Program-made: the position numbers and the translations under genes
Assembly: GCF_947501425.1 (NCBI RefSeq)
Contig: NZ_CANMVN010000010.1
Span: forward strand, 124,001-188,000
Direction: 5' to 3'
Source of the DNA: an uncultured Psychroserpens sp.
Lineage (GTDB): Bacteria; Bacteroidota; Bacteroidia; Flavobacteriales; Flavobacteriaceae
DNA: 64,000 nt
Shown: positions 27,918 to 37,001 of the stretch, in pieces
How positions within the stretch are numbered: position 1 is the first letter of the stretch
Layout: each line of letters starts with the position of its first letter
The notes under the pieces: generated by a model
The model's input: the letters and a program-made list of their open reading frames with translations, nothing else
Database searches by the model: none
Told to the model about the DNA's origin: nothing

Positions 27918-29309
27918 ATGCAACATATCAAATCCTATATTGAAGAAAACAAAGACCGATTCTTAAATGAGCTTATCGACTTACTCAAAATACCCTCAGT
28001 GAGTGCAGATTCTGCCTATAAAGATGATGTAATAAAAACTGCTGAAGTTATTAAATCCAGTCTTGAGAAAGCAGGTTGTGATCATGTTGAAATATGTGAA
28101 ACTGATGGATATCCTATTGTATATGGTGAAAAAATAATAGACACCAACCTTCCAACAGTTCTTGTTTATGGGCACTATGATGTGCAACCAGCAGATCCAA
28201 TTGAGTTATGGGACTCACCGCCTTATGAGCCTGTAATTAAAAAAACAGAGATTCATCCTGAAGGCGCAATCTTTGCCAGAGGTGCTTGTGATGATAAAGG
28301 CCAAATGTATATGCATGTGAAAGCTATGGAATTCATGACCTCAACAGATCAACTTCCATGTAATGTTAAATTTATGATTGAAGGTGAAGAAGAAGTAGGC
28401 AGCGTCAACCTTTCAACATTTGTGAAAAACAATCAGGAAAAGCTTAAAAATGATGTCATTCTTATTTCAGATACAGGGATGATAGCTCAGGATGTACCAT
28501 CAATCACAACTGGACTTCGCGGATTAAGCTATGTGGAAGTTGAAGTCACTGGACCTAATAGAGATCTGCATTCAGGGCTTTATGGAGGTGCTGTAGCTAA
28601 TCCGATAAATATCCTTACTAAGATGATTGCCTCGTTACATGACGAGAATAACCATATTACAATTCCTGGCTTTTATGATAAGGTAGAGAAACTTTCCGAA
28701 GCTGAACGACAAGAAATGGCCAAAGCACCATTCTCACTTGATGATTATAAAAAAGCTTTAGATATTGATGCGGTATATGGTGAAAAAGGGTATTCAACTA
28801 ATGAGCGTAACTCCATAAGACCTACATTAGATGTAAATGGTATTTGGGGAGGTTATATTGGTGAAGGTGCTAAAACCGTTATTGCCAGTCAGGCCTTTGC
28901 TAAAATATCAATGCGACTAGTTCCTCATCAGGATTGGGAAGAAATTACAGAATTGTTCAAGACACATTTTGAGAGCATTGCTCCTGCTGGAGTTAAAGTA
29001 AAGGTAAAACCACATCATGGCGGACAAGGATATGTGACACCAATTGACAGTATTGGTTATCAAGCTGCTTCAAAAGCTTATGAGGATACCTTCGGAAGAA
29101 AGCCTATTCCTCAAAGAAGTGGAGGCAGTATCCCCATTGTAGCTCTGTTCGAACAAGAACTTAAGAGTAAAACCATTTTAATGGGATTTGGGCTAAACAG
29201 TGATGCTATTCATTCGCCTAATGAACATTTTGGAGTTTGGAATTATTTTAAAGGAATTGAAACCATTCCACTATTCTATAAATATTTTGTAGAGCTCAAT
29301 AAAGCCTAA
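27918..29309 (+). CDS. M20 family dipeptidase/metallopeptidase
   Basis: 463 residues from ATG 27918, matching the usual ~460 of the family. Cytosolic. The two-zinc M20 site is visible: VYGHYDVQPADP with the first His and Asp, GACDDKGQ with the bridging Asp, EGEEEVGS with the catalytic and ligand Glu, SDTGM with a ligand Asp, and HSPNEHF near the C-terminus with the last His. A lid/dimerisation domain (~190-350) interrupts the catalytic domain. It hydrolyses dipeptides or small peptides. It is a single gene between the tRNA and a shared terminator, so it is independently transcribed. Confidence 0.9.
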   Translation: MQHIKSYIEENKDRFLNELIDLLKIPSVSADSAYKDDVIKTAEVIKSSLEKAGCDHVEICETDGYPIVYGEKIIDTNLPTVLVYGHYDVQPADPIELWDSPPYEPVIKKTEIHPEGAIFARGACDDKGQMYMHVKAMEFMTSTDQLPCNVKFMIEGEEEVGSVNLSTFVKNNQEKLKNDVILISDTGMIAQDVPSITTGLRGLSYVEVEVTGPNRDLHSGLYGGAVANPINILTKMIASLHDENNHITIPGFYDKVEKLSEAERQEMAKAPFSLDDYKKALDIDAVYGEKGYSTNERNSIRPTLDVNGIWGGYIGEGAKTVIASQAFAKISMRLVPHQDWEEITELFKTHFESIAPAGVKVKVKPHHGGQGYVTPIDSIGYQAASKAYEDTFGRKPIPQRSGGSIPIVALFEQELKSKTILMGFGLNSDAIHSPNEHFGVWNYFKGIETIPLFYKYFVELNKA

Positions 29310-29313
29310 TAAA

Positions 29314-29346
29314 AAAAGCCACCAGTCAAAAAAGATGGTGGCTTTT
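29314..29346. terminator. Bidirectional terminator between M20 and M28 genes
   Basis: An 11-bp perfect stem (29314-29324 with 29336-29346) has A runs before and T runs after, so it can end both converging transcripts. Confidence 0.85.
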
Positions 29347-29366
29347 CTTATATTTTTTCTAAAGTT

Positions 29367-30761
29367 TTACTCCTTTACAATTTTATATGTTCCATTTTTT
29401 TCTGAGGATTTTACATTGAGAAAATAAATGCCTTGAGGTAGCGCTTTAACATTTAATGTTGTAAGCGTATCGGATGAACTTCTCTCTAATAGTAATTTTC
29501 CTGAAAGATCATATAGTAAAATCTCTAAATCCTGAACATCATTATGTATTTCTATGTTAAGATTGGTTTTTACAGGATTAGGAAATACATTTACTTCTCC
29601 TTCCTGAAACGATTCTAAGCCAAGTGTATCAAAAAGCAGGCATTCACTGCGCTCTGTACATGTTCCTGATGTAACTTCAACTGCATAATTACCATTAGCT
29701 GATGGTATATAAGATTGGTTTGTTGCTCCGGAAATAGGACTACCAGTATCACAGTCATACCATTGGTAAGATGCTGAAGCTTGATTGGATGTTAATGTAG
29801 TCAACGTTTGAGTAACCGTATTATCTACAGCTACCAGACTACCTTTAGTTGCCATGTAAGCAGCAACAAACTTTACCATTTCGGTATAATATTGAAGATC
29901 AAGTGTTAACAAACGATCGCCAGGACTGTGATAGAAAGGTGTTTCATCATTAGTTTCCCAGGATTCTCCCACCAAAACTGCAGAAAAAGCATCATTAGGA
30001 AACGTTCCAGCGAACCAAAAACTAGCATGATCACTGGCAGTTGTTCCTGGATTTACCTCAACAACACTTAAGTCGAAGGTATAATCACCTAAAACATTTA
30101 AAAGGTCGTTTTTCATGGCAACAGAACCAGCTATATTTCTATAATCAATATCAAACTCATTATCACCAGGCTGACCAGGAGCATCACCATCATAACCCAT
30201 CATATCCATATTCAAAACACCAAGTATGTTATCCCCATTTGCTGCAGCCTGATCTGCATAAAATGAAGAACCGCGTAGGCCGATTTCTTCCTCATCCCAT
30301 AAAGCATAAATAATGGTATTGTCTAAACATTGGGTAGATAAAATTCTAGCAATCTCCAAAACTGCACCAGTACCTGTAGCATTATCATCTGCACAAAAAT
30401 CGGCTACTGTATCGTAGTGAGCACAGACAATATAGATATTATTTGGGTTCGTCTTCCCTAATTGGGTTGCAATAATATTTCGACCATTGGTATTAAACGA
30501 TTGATCTGTAATCGTAATATTATCTAAAGCCTCAAACTGTTCAATCAGATAATCTGCTGCTAAATCATTATTATCTTCTTCTCTATTTAAAATCGTGACA
30601 TTATTCCCATCGACTGTTGTCATTTGTTCTCCGGAAAATTCGCTTAAGAAAAGATTTAGTCTATTAGAATCAACCTGGTCAATTATGTCTTGTATCGTTT
30701 GTCCATATGAGCATACAGAACAAAATAAAAGGCATATCAAAGTAGTAGTAATTGTCTTCAT
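29367..30761 (-). CDS. T9SS-secreted M28 zinc aminopeptidase
   Basis: 464 residues from ATG 30761, the start that directly begins the signal peptide (a start 9 nt upstream is possible). After the signal (~SYGQ) comes an M28 peptidase domain (~25-310). AHYDT supplies the first zinc His and Asp, CADDNATGTGAV the bridging Asp, WDEEEIGLRGS the catalytic and ligand Glu, NMDMMGYD a ligand Asp, and SDHASF the last His. An Ig-like linker (~315-385) and a T9SS type A sorting domain (VFPNPVKTNL to the end) follow. It digests peptides outside the cell. A -7 box TATCTTTG (30792-30799) precedes it. Confidence 0.9.
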   Translation of the reverse strand: MKTITTTLICLLFCSVCSYGQTIQDIIDQVDSNRLNLFLSEFSGEQMTTVDGNNVTILNREEDNNDLAADYLIEQFEALDNITITDQSFNTNGRNIIATQLGKTNPNNIYIVCAHYDTVADFCADDNATGTGAVLEIARILSTQCLDNTIIYALWDEEEIGLRGSSFYADQAAANGDNILGVLNMDMMGYDGDAPGQPGDNEFDIDYRNIAGSVAMKNDLLNVLGDYTFDLSVVEVNPGTTASDHASFWFAGTFPNDAFSAVLVGESWETNDETPFYHSPGDRLLTLDLQYYTEMVKFVAAYMATKGSLVAVDNTVTQTLTTLTSNQASASYQWYDCDTGSPISGATNQSYIPSANGNYAVEVTSGTCTERSECLLFDTLGLESFQEGEVNVFPNPVKTNLNIEIHNDVQDLEILLYDLSGKLLLERSSSDTLTTLNVKALPQGIYFLNVKSSEKNGTYKIVKE

Positions 30762-30791
30762 TGTGGGCACTTTTTTCTTTTAACTTTTTAT

Positions 30792-30799
30792 CAAAGATA
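30792..30799 (-). promoter_or_regulatory. -7 box for the M28 peptidase gene
   Basis: The minus strand reads TATCTTTG, an exact TANNTTTG match, 30 bp before the ATG at 30761; no clear -33 element is present. Confidence 0.45.
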
Positions 30800-30830
30800 A
30801 GTGATTTTAGTAAAATAGATAGTCTGTCTG

Positions 30831-30866
30831 TTTGCAAATTCAATTTTTTATTCTACATTTGTAGAA
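30831..30866 (+). promoter_or_regulatory. BlaI-type promoter with overlapping operator
   Basis: TTTG at 30831-30834 and TACATTTG at 30854-30861 are separated by 19 bp, the classic Bacteroidota -33/-7 arrangement. The -7 box lies inside the palindrome TTCTACATTTGTAGAA (30851-30866), whose core TACA-N2-TGTA is the BlaI/MecI operator. The start of the regulator gene follows 22 bp later, so the repressor probably blocks its own operon. Confidence 0.8.
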
Positions 30867-30888
30867 CATATTCTAAAAACGTAGAGCA

Positions 30889-31254
30889 ATGCAATTATCA
30901 AAAACAGAAGAACAACTCATGCAGTATCTATGGAAGCTTGAAAAAGCTTTTATGAAAGATATACTAGAGATTTATCCTGATCCTAAACCTGCCACAACAA
31001 CTGTTGCAACACTATTAAAACGGATGATCGATAAAGGTTTTGTTGCCTACAAACTCTACGGAAAATCTCGGGAATATTATCCCTTAGTTAAGAAAAAAGA
31101 CTATTTCTCAAAGCATGTAAATGCCTTGATAAAGACGTTTTTTAATGATAGTGCTTCTCAATTCGCCTCTTTTTTCACGAAAGAAACTGATCTGACCAAA
31201 GAAGAGCTGGAAGACTTAAAGGCTTTGATTGATAATGAAATTAAAAATAAATAA
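30889..31254 (+). CDS. BlaI/MecI-family transcriptional repressor
   Basis: 121 residues. Winged helix (~1-75: LSKTEEQLMQYLW, then TTVATLLKRMIDKGFV) and a C-terminal dimerisation helix pair (~85-120), the exact size and layout of BlaI. These repressors are released from DNA after cleavage triggered by a membrane M56 sensor-protease, here encoded 2 bp downstream. The inducing signal in Flavobacteriia is usually unknown and need not be a beta-lactam. Its own promoter contains a matching palindrome, so autoregulation is likely. Confidence 0.92.
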   Translation: MQLSKTEEQLMQYLWKLEKAFMKDILEIYPDPKPATTTVATLLKRMIDKGFVAYKLYGKSREYYPLVKKKDYFSKHVNALIKTFFNDSASQFASFFTKETDLTKEELEDLKALIDNEIKNK

Positions 31255-31256
31255 CC

Positions 31257-33836
31257 ATGGCAGTTTACCTCTTAAAATTTAGTGTTTGTTTGGCGATACT
31301 TATGGTATTCTACAAGCTATTTTTAGAAAACACCAGTATACATAAGTTTAAAAGATTTTACCTTCTAGGCGCGCTCTTAATTGCGTTTCTTATTCCGTCT
31401 TTAACATTCATAGAGTATATAGAGCCTGTGGCTACAGACATTGGATTTCTTGAACCCATAGCCAATGTTGACCTCAAAGAAGACACTTCACAAGTCAGTT
31501 CTATACATTACACTTCTATTATATTGTGGAGTCTTTATGGGCTGGGTGTGATTGTTTTTCTTTTTAAGTTTTGCTATAATCTTTATCAAATTGTATCCAG
31601 AATAAAAAATAATCCCAAGTATAAATCAGATAGTTTTATAAATGTTTTGGTATCTCATTTAAAAGTTCCTCATACCTTTTTTAGCTATATCTTTTTAAAC
31701 CGACATAAATTTGAAAATAACGATATTCCAAGGGAGGTATTGCTACATGAACAAACCCACGCCAAACAAAAGCATAGTATTGACATCCTTCTTCTTGAAT
31801 TACTTCAAATTGTATTCTGGTTTAATCCATTAATATACTTACTAAGGAAAGAGATAAAACTCAATCACGAATTTCTAGCTGATCAGGCTGTACTTGAAAT
31901 GGGTATACAACCATCTGCCTATCAAAATATCATATTAGCTTTCTCTTCTAAAGCATCAGATCAACAATTGGCTAACGCCATCAATTATTCATCCATCAAA
32001 AAACGATTTACAGTTATGAAAACAAAAACATCAAAACAATCCATTTGGGTAAAGAGTTTACTCATTCTGCCTATATTGGCCATTTTATTTTACAGCTTTA
32101 CTGAAAGAAAGCAGGTAGTAAAGAAAAACACTGACACCTCCTCACTCTTAAACCGTACATCTGAAGGTGTTTCAGAAGCATTAATGAAAGAGTATAATGA
32201 TTTTATCATTGATTTTATTACAACTCAAAAACTGAACTTTTCCAAATATGAAAGATGTGTAACTATCTACAATTTAATGTCTGATGAACAAAAGGCTTCT
32301 GTTGAACCATATCCAAAAATTCCTGGTATAGATTTGTCAAAAACTAAAGCTATAATACCTTCAGTAAATCAATTTGAGTCATGGAAAAATGAAAACGAAT
32401 ATGCTATTTGGCTTGATGGTGTCAAGATTCCAAATGCCAAATTAAACTCCTATTCTGTTGATGATATCGCACACTATGTAAACAGCTTTGTTCATAAGAA
32501 TGCACGTAATGAGGACTTTCCGCAGCCAAATCAGTTGAGCCTATATACTAAAGAAGGATTTAAAACCTCCTATCAAGAATCAAAAATTAATGAATACAAA
32601 GCAGCAACTAAAACCTATTCTGAAGCTATCCAACGCTATATAAAAGGTGAACAGATGAATCATTCAGAACTATTAATACTTAAAGATCGCTCTCTAAGAT
32701 TATATGAGTCATTCTCCAAAGAGGAGCTAAAAAAACATAAACTAAAACCGCCACCACCACCTCCTGCAAAGAAAGTTTATCAAGAAGGCGCAAGTAAAGC
32801 ACAAGTTGTAGCATACAACAGTTGGGCAAAGGCAATTAATCAGAAAATGGCTAAAGCAAAGGCAAATAGCGATGTTAACGAATATCCTATAATAAAGGTA
32901 AAAGAAGTGAAAAAATACAAAGCTATTTACAGTATAATGACAGAAACTCAAAAGAAAGCATCAGAACCATGGCCAAGTTTTCCTCCTCCACCGCCACCAC
33001 CTCCACCACCAATACACAAAGGAAAAGTGAGCGAAAGCTTAATAAAAACCTATAACAATTGGGTAAAGGGTCTTAAGAATTCGGATGGGACTTATAATAG
33101 AATTACTTCTGATAATTATAAATATTACATTAGTATTTACCATGCAATGACAGATGAGCAAAAGAAAAATTCAGCTGGTATTCCACCTCCACCTCCTCCG
33201 CCAATTCCTGGAAATTTGGCACCTGAGGGGAAGAAAAAAACTCAAGCTAGTAGAGAACAATCTTTAAAAACCCATTACGATAAAGTATTAAAAGCAAATT
33301 CAAACACAGGTACATCAAATCTTCCACCTCCTCCTCCGCCTCCTAAATCTCCATTGGATCATATAATCGATATGGCAAAAAAGGACGCAAAATTCTTTTA
33401 TAATGACAAAGAAATTACTTCAGACAAAGCTATTTCAATTGTAAAAAGAAAAGGTGGACTTGTAGACATAAGTACTCAATCAATGAATAACAAGAGACCG
33501 TTAGTTTACATTACTGAAAAAGGACATTTAGTTGGTGTAAAGGGTACTGATGAATTAGTAGTGATGATCAATGGAAAAACACCTGTAAATGGTCAACTTT
33601 CACTACCTAGAAATGAATTCAATAACTTGAATTTGACCATGGATAAATTGAAAATTCAGAGTTTTAAATTCAAAGTTCCTGGTAAACGAACAGTATCAAT
33701 TTCTGGAAATTCTTTAAATGATACATCTAAATCTTATGTCAAAGATATTCCGGAAGGAAGTAGTGTTCAATTTTTTGATATCAAAAGTACTAACGGCTTA
33801 AAACTTCCTCCCGTTGTAGTTTCAATAAAAAAATAA
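31257..33836 (+). CDS. BlaR1-like M56 membrane peptidase with proline-rich repeat tail
   Basis: 859 residues. Membrane segments near 2-20, 34-50, 88-106 and 264-282; zinc motif HEQTH (H164, E165, H168) followed by a downstream NHEFLADQ, as in M56 peptidases. The C-terminal ~550 residues, outside the membrane, hold at least four copies of a ~55-70-residue unit (starting near 306, 441, 511 and 590; partial near 661). The pattern is Y-N-x-W/F, then Y-x-x-I-Y-x-x-M-T/S-x-E-Q-K. Proline runs follow or separate the copies (498-503, 576-585, 643-649, 690-696). The last ~150 residues are a separate beta-rich domain. It should sense an envelope signal and trigger BlaI cleavage; there is no penicillin-binding sensor domain. 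Confidence 0.85.
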   Translation: MAVYLLKFSVCLAILMVFYKLFLENTSIHKFKRFYLLGALLIAFLIPSLTFIEYIEPVATDIGFLEPIANVDLKEDTSQVSSIHYTSIILWSLYGLGVIVFLFKFCYNLYQIVSRIKNNPKYKSDSFINVLVSHLKVPHTFFSYIFLNRHKFENNDIPREVLLHEQTHAKQKHSIDILLLELLQIVFWFNPLIYLLRKEIKLNHEFLADQAVLEMGIQPSAYQNIILAFSSKASDQQLANAINYSSIKKRFTVMKTKTSKQSIWVKSLLILPILAILFYSFTERKQVVKKNTDTSSLLNRTSEGVSEALMKEYNDFIIDFITTQKLNFSKYERCVTIYNLMSDEQKASVEPYPKIPGIDLSKTKAIIPSVNQFESWKNENEYAIWLDGVKIPNAKLNSYSVDDIAHYVNSFVHKNARNEDFPQPNQLSLYTKEGFKTSYQESKINEYKAATKTYSEAIQRYIKGEQMNHSELLILKDRSLRLYESFSKEELKKHKLKPPPPPPAKKVYQEGASKAQVVAYNSWAKAINQKMAKAKANSDVNEYPIIKVKEVKKYKAIYSIMTETQKKASEPWPSFPPPPPPPPPPIHKGKVSESLIKTYNNWVKGLKNSDGTYNRITSDNYKYYISIYHAMTDEQKKNSAGIPPPPPPPIPGNLAPEGKKKTQASREQSLKTHYDKVLKANSNTGTSNLPPPPPPPKSPLDHIIDMAKKDAKFFYNDKEITSDKAISIVKRKGGLVDISTQSMNNKRPLVYITEKGHLVGVKGTDELVVMINGKTPVNGQLSLPRNEFNNLNLTMDKLKIQSFKFKVPGKRTVSISGNSLNDTSKSYVKDIPEGSSVQFFDIKSTNGLKLPPVVVSIKK

Positions 33837-33849
33837 TCACATCATATGC

Positions 33850-33879
33850 AAAAGAGCCTCAACAATTGAGGCTTTTTTT
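33850..33879 (+). terminator. Terminator of the BlaI-M56 operon
   Basis: Stem GCCTCAA/TTGAGGC (33856-33862 with 33866-33872) is flanked by A residues and a run of seven T, just after the M56 stop. Confidence 0.85.
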
Positions 33880-33944
33880 ACACGTATTTTTACCTGATTT
33901 ACGTTTTAGGTGTTTTGTATCTATAAATGTCTCGTGCAAGAAGT

Positions 33945-33952
33945 TATTTTTG
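33945..33952 (+). promoter_or_regulatory. -7 box for the lipoprotein gene at 33978
   Basis: TATTTTTG is an exact TANNTTTG match 25 bp before the start codon. Confidence 0.45.
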
Positions 33953-33977
33953 AATAACAACCAATTCTTGTTCTACA

Positions 33978-34790
33978 ATGAAATCATCACAACAGCCAAG
34001 AGTGCGTATCATTTTATCTTTACTCTTTTTATTATGCTTGGCGGTCAATCTCACCATGTGTAAGCAAGCAAAGACAAAAGAAAAATCTAATAACACAGGA
34101 ATGCTACCTATCATAAAAGATAGTGTACCTCATCTTGAGAAATTATTCAAAGCTGCAATGCTAGATGCTCTTAATCCAGAACCTAGTGAAATTAGTCATA
34201 ATCTTATTAATCTTGAAACTGATAAAAATCTTATAGATACCATTATCAATGGAGAACGCTATTTAAAAATGGTGTCCTGGAAACTAGATCCAAAATGGTA
34301 TCCAAAGAAAGGAAAGTTTAATAATGAATCACGAGTTATTTGGGTAACTGCGGCGCCAATAATCCAGGATAGCTGTAGAAAATTTTATAAAACGCAAAAA
34401 GATCCAAATATGCGTTTGAGGCAGCTATTAGGCTTACAACCTTTTACAGTTGAAACCTTTTTCCTTGAACTTTGGGTAAAACCCGAAGACATGTTCAGAC
34501 CTGCTCCAGATAATGAAACCAATGATAGTACCACTGGTTTGAATTTACCAGAAAATGTAAGTAATGAATATAGAAACTGGTTCAATACTACTAGAGCTTT
34601 TCAATACAGAGATTGTACCGATTCCATATTTGATGAATATGGTTACCCATGGACTCAGTTAGGTTATACTTATGATTGGAGTCCTGAGAACCCTTCAAAC
34701 GTCGGTCTTTCAGAATTTGTTATTAGAGAACATACAGATATGTTTGTTAGTGGTGAATATACTAATATCCAATATTGCAACTCTAACTAG
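33978..34790 (+). CDS. Lipoprotein of unknown function
   Basis: 270 residues; hydrophobic signal ending at Cys28 (NLTMC), then KQAKTKEK, so probably anchored facing the periplasm. No domain is recognised. Visible traits: a cysteine near the middle (DSCRKFY) and further ones near the C-terminus, several Trp/Tyr-rich stretches (YPWTQLGYTYDW), and a conserved-looking tail (GLSEFVIREHTDMF). It is a single gene with its own -7 box and terminator. A ligand-binding or envelope role is possible but unproven. Confidence 0.75.
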   Translation: MKSSQQPRVRIILSLLFLLCLAVNLTMCKQAKTKEKSNNTGMLPIIKDSVPHLEKLFKAAMLDALNPEPSEISHNLINLETDKNLIDTIINGERYLKMVSWKLDPKWYPKKGKFNNESRVIWVTAAPIIQDSCRKFYKTQKDPNMRLRQLLGLQPFTVETFFLELWVKPEDMFRPAPDNETNDSTTGLNLPENVSNEYRNWFNTTRAFQYRDCTDSIFDEYGYPWTQLGYTYDWSPENPSNVGLSEFVIREHTDMFVSGEYTNIQYCNSN

Positions 34791-34820
34791 ATATAGATTT
34801 ATAATCCTCACAACCCATCA

Positions 34821-34855
34821 GACCTTTTAGGAATACTAAACTAAAAGGTCTTTTT
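34821..34855 (+). terminator. Terminator after the lipoprotein gene
   Basis: Perfect 10-bp stem GACCTTTTAG/CTAAAAGGTC (34821-34830 with 34841-34850), 10-nt loop, then TTTTT. Confidence 0.85.
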
Positions 34856-34924
34856 CTGTTAAATAATGTAACAAAACTACTGGCTTTGCGTTCTAATAGT
34901 CAATCAATCAAAAAACAAATCATC

Positions 34925-36025
34925 ATGTTAAAAAAATTCTTCATCATCTGTTCAGGCTCTGATACAGATATTCTCGATAGTTGTGCTATAGGCGAACAAA
35001 ACAAATTTGCAGGTATTGGTGCTACTGTGTTTTTCACAGCTGTTATGGCTTTTATCGCCTGTAGTTATGCCTTATACACAGTATTTGATAATCTTTATGC
35101 TTCTATAGGATTTGGCTTTGTTTGGGGTTTATTGATATTTAATCTAGATCGTTTTATTGTATCAACGATTAAGAAAAGAAACAATATTATTGACGAAATT
35201 ATCCAGGCGACACCAAGACTTATCCTTGCAGTTATCATTGCTGTGGTCATTTCAAAACCATTGGAGCTTAAAATCTTTGAAAAGGAAATTAATCAGGTAT
35301 TATTGGAGCAAAAAAATGATCTCACTCTGGCCAATCAGAATCAAATTGCAGCACAGTACACACCAAATGTTGAAGCCCTAGAAAATAATATTACAACGCT
35401 ACAATCTGAGATAGTTACTAAAGAAGCTGAAGTGAATGCTCTTTATGATATTTATATTTCTGAGGCTGAGGGTACAGCTGGCACTCAATTACTCGGAAAA
35501 GGCCCTGTATATAAAGAAAAGCGTGAAAAACATGATGCTGCTTTGGCAGAATTACAACAACTAAAAGCGGATAACAAGGCTAAGATTTCTGCTACTGAAA
35601 CTCAAATTGCTAAACTCAAATCAGATTACGAAACACAGGTGAGTACTTCTCAACCCATTATCGACGGTTTTGATGGATTAATGGCTCGTGTAAACGCCCT
35701 TAGTGAGCTACCTTGGCTACCATCATTCTTTATTTTATTATTGTTTCTGGCAGTGGAAACCTCTCCTATCTTTGCAAAATTATTATCTCCAAAAGGCGAG
35801 TATGATTATAAATTAGAAGATGCTGAAACCGCTGTTAAAACATGGGTTGAGCAAAAAGTAAACGAACGTAAAATTCTATTACAAACTGATCAAACTTTAA
35901 ATAACAAGATCTATAACGATATTGCCGATGAAGATGAGTTATATACCTACAAACGTAAAAAAGCTCGCGAACTCATGCAACTTCAAGCTGATGCCTTTTT
36001 TAAACACCAAAAAAATGCGCTTTAA
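34925..36025 (+). CDS. DUF4407 membrane protein
   Basis: 366 residues from ATG 34925; the longer frame from 34886 adds an unlikely extension. It begins with LKKFFIICSGSD, the DUF4407 signature. Four membrane segments (~30-52, 60-76, 93-112 and ~265-283) surround a long, highly charged coiled-coil region (~120-255) that would sit in the periplasm, and a cytosolic tail (~290-366) follows. The family is widespread in Bacteroidota and its role is unknown. The gene is followed 44 bp later by the NTF2-like lipoprotein gene on the same strand. Confidence 0.85.
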   Translation: MLKKFFIICSGSDTDILDSCAIGEQNKFAGIGATVFFTAVMAFIACSYALYTVFDNLYASIGFGFVWGLLIFNLDRFIVSTIKKRNNIIDEIIQATPRLILAVIIAVVISKPLELKIFEKEINQVLLEQKNDLTLANQNQIAAQYTPNVEALENNITTLQSEIVTKEAEVNALYDIYISEAEGTAGTQLLGKGPVYKEKREKHDAALAELQQLKADNKAKISATETQIAKLKSDYETQVSTSQPIIDGFDGLMARVNALSELPWLPSFFILLLFLAVETSPIFAKLLSPKGEYDYKLEDAETAVKTWVEQKVNERKILLQTDQTLNNKIYNDIADEDELYTYKRKKARELMQLQADAFFKHQKNAL

Positions 36026-36069
36026 AGAATAGTTAGTACATTTAGATTGAATTTTTAAAACTCGATCTT

Positions 36070-36540
36070 ATGAAATACGTATGCATCATATTAATCTCTG
36101 CTTTGTGTTTAAGTTGTATTAGCATCAAAGCAGATGTAACAACAGAAACTTCCGAAGTGCATCAAAGTGATAAGAATACTGCCGAAGCTGGTATAAGATT
36201 GGTTATGGAAGCTCAGGAACTTGCATGGAACAAACATGACTTAGAAGGCTTTATGGAGGGCTACTGGAAAAGTGAGCAGCTAAAATTTTATGGTGCAAAC
36301 GGCCTCACTCTTGGATGGAATAAGACTTTAGAAAACTATAAAAAAGGTTATCCTACTCAAGCTGAAAGTGGTACACTAAATTTTATCATCAATGATATTT
36401 CTAAAATTGAGAATGACAGCTACTGGGTGATGGGCGAATACCATTTAAAACGATCAGTAGGTGATGCAAATGGTGTATTTATGATCATCTTTAAAAAGAT
36501 AAATGGACAATGGAAAATAGTTGCTGATATGTCTTGCTAA
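36070..36540 (+). CDS. NTF2-like (DUF4440/SnoaL) lipoprotein
   Basis: 156 residues. Lipidation at Cys16 (CLSC). The mature part (~40-156) has the cone-shaped NTF2-like pattern: a first helix with AQELAWNKHDLEGFMEGYW, then strands ending in FMIIFKKINGQWKIVADMSC, typical of DUF4440. Such domains bind small ligands or act as simple enzymes; nothing identifies a substrate. It may be co-transcribed with the DUF4407 gene. Its stop lies directly against the stop of the convergent STAS gene. Confidence 0.8.
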   Translation: MKYVCIILISALCLSCISIKADVTTETSEVHQSDKNTAEAGIRLVMEAQELAWNKHDLEGFMEGYWKSEQLKFYGANGLTLGWNKTLENYKKGYPTQAESGTLNFIINDISKIENDSYWVMGEYHLKRSVGDANGVFMIIFKKINGQWKIVADMSC

Positions 36541-36819
36541 TTAAGCAGCTTCTTCCGATTTGAAATGATTATAAAGGTTGCTATGCCCTAGTCCGATAAT
36601 TGACAAGCGTTTGTTCTTAACCAATGCTTCGTTATGTAATTGTGCAATAGCACTAACACCATATCGGTCAATACTGGTTAAGTTTTCTATGCTTACGGTA
36701 ATTACATTCGCTTTTTCGAAGATGTTTCTAAATTGCTTTTTAAACACATGAATGTTGTGTCTATCCAGAGACCCTTTAACTTTAAAAAAGTTATTGGCTT
36801 GAGTAATTTCTAAGTTCAT
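36541..36819 (-). CDS. STAS-domain protein without the phosphorylatable serine
   Basis: 92 residues, a single STAS domain of SpoIIAA/anti-anti-sigma type. At the usual DSSG site it reads DRYG (51-54), so the serine that is phosphorylated in SpoIIAA-like proteins is Tyr53. It is the same length as the STAS protein at 49234-49512, with its motif at the same position and the same AA ending, so the two are paralogues. It could be a constitutively unphosphorylated partner, or bind a different protein. No kinase or PP2C phosphatase of the partner-switch type is encoded nearby. Confidence 0.8.
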   Translation of the reverse strand: MNLEITQANNFFKVKGSLDRHNIHVFKKQFRNIFEKANVITVSIENLTSIDRYGVSAIAQLHNEALVKNKRLSIIGLGHSNLYNHFKSEEAA

Positions 36820-37001
36820 AACAATACGATTTAAGGTTTATAGTCTTGTTTGCTATTAATCAATATTATTATGATATAAATATCTAAAATAAATTAGGGT
36901 TTCTATTATATTTTCGATTAAATGTATAATTGGCTGGTTTTAGATTACAAATGGACGCCTTTACCCGATAAACAGCACATTATAAACCATTTACCTTAGC
37001 A

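Noticed and set aside
32742-32951. Minus-strand frame opposite the M56 gene
   Set aside because: It is a shadow of the polyproline and lysine codons; no promoter, homology or conserved pattern.
33978-34790. A possible enzyme or binding function for the unknown lipoprotein
   Set aside because: No motif beyond the lipobox; cysteines and aromatic stretches alone do not support a function.
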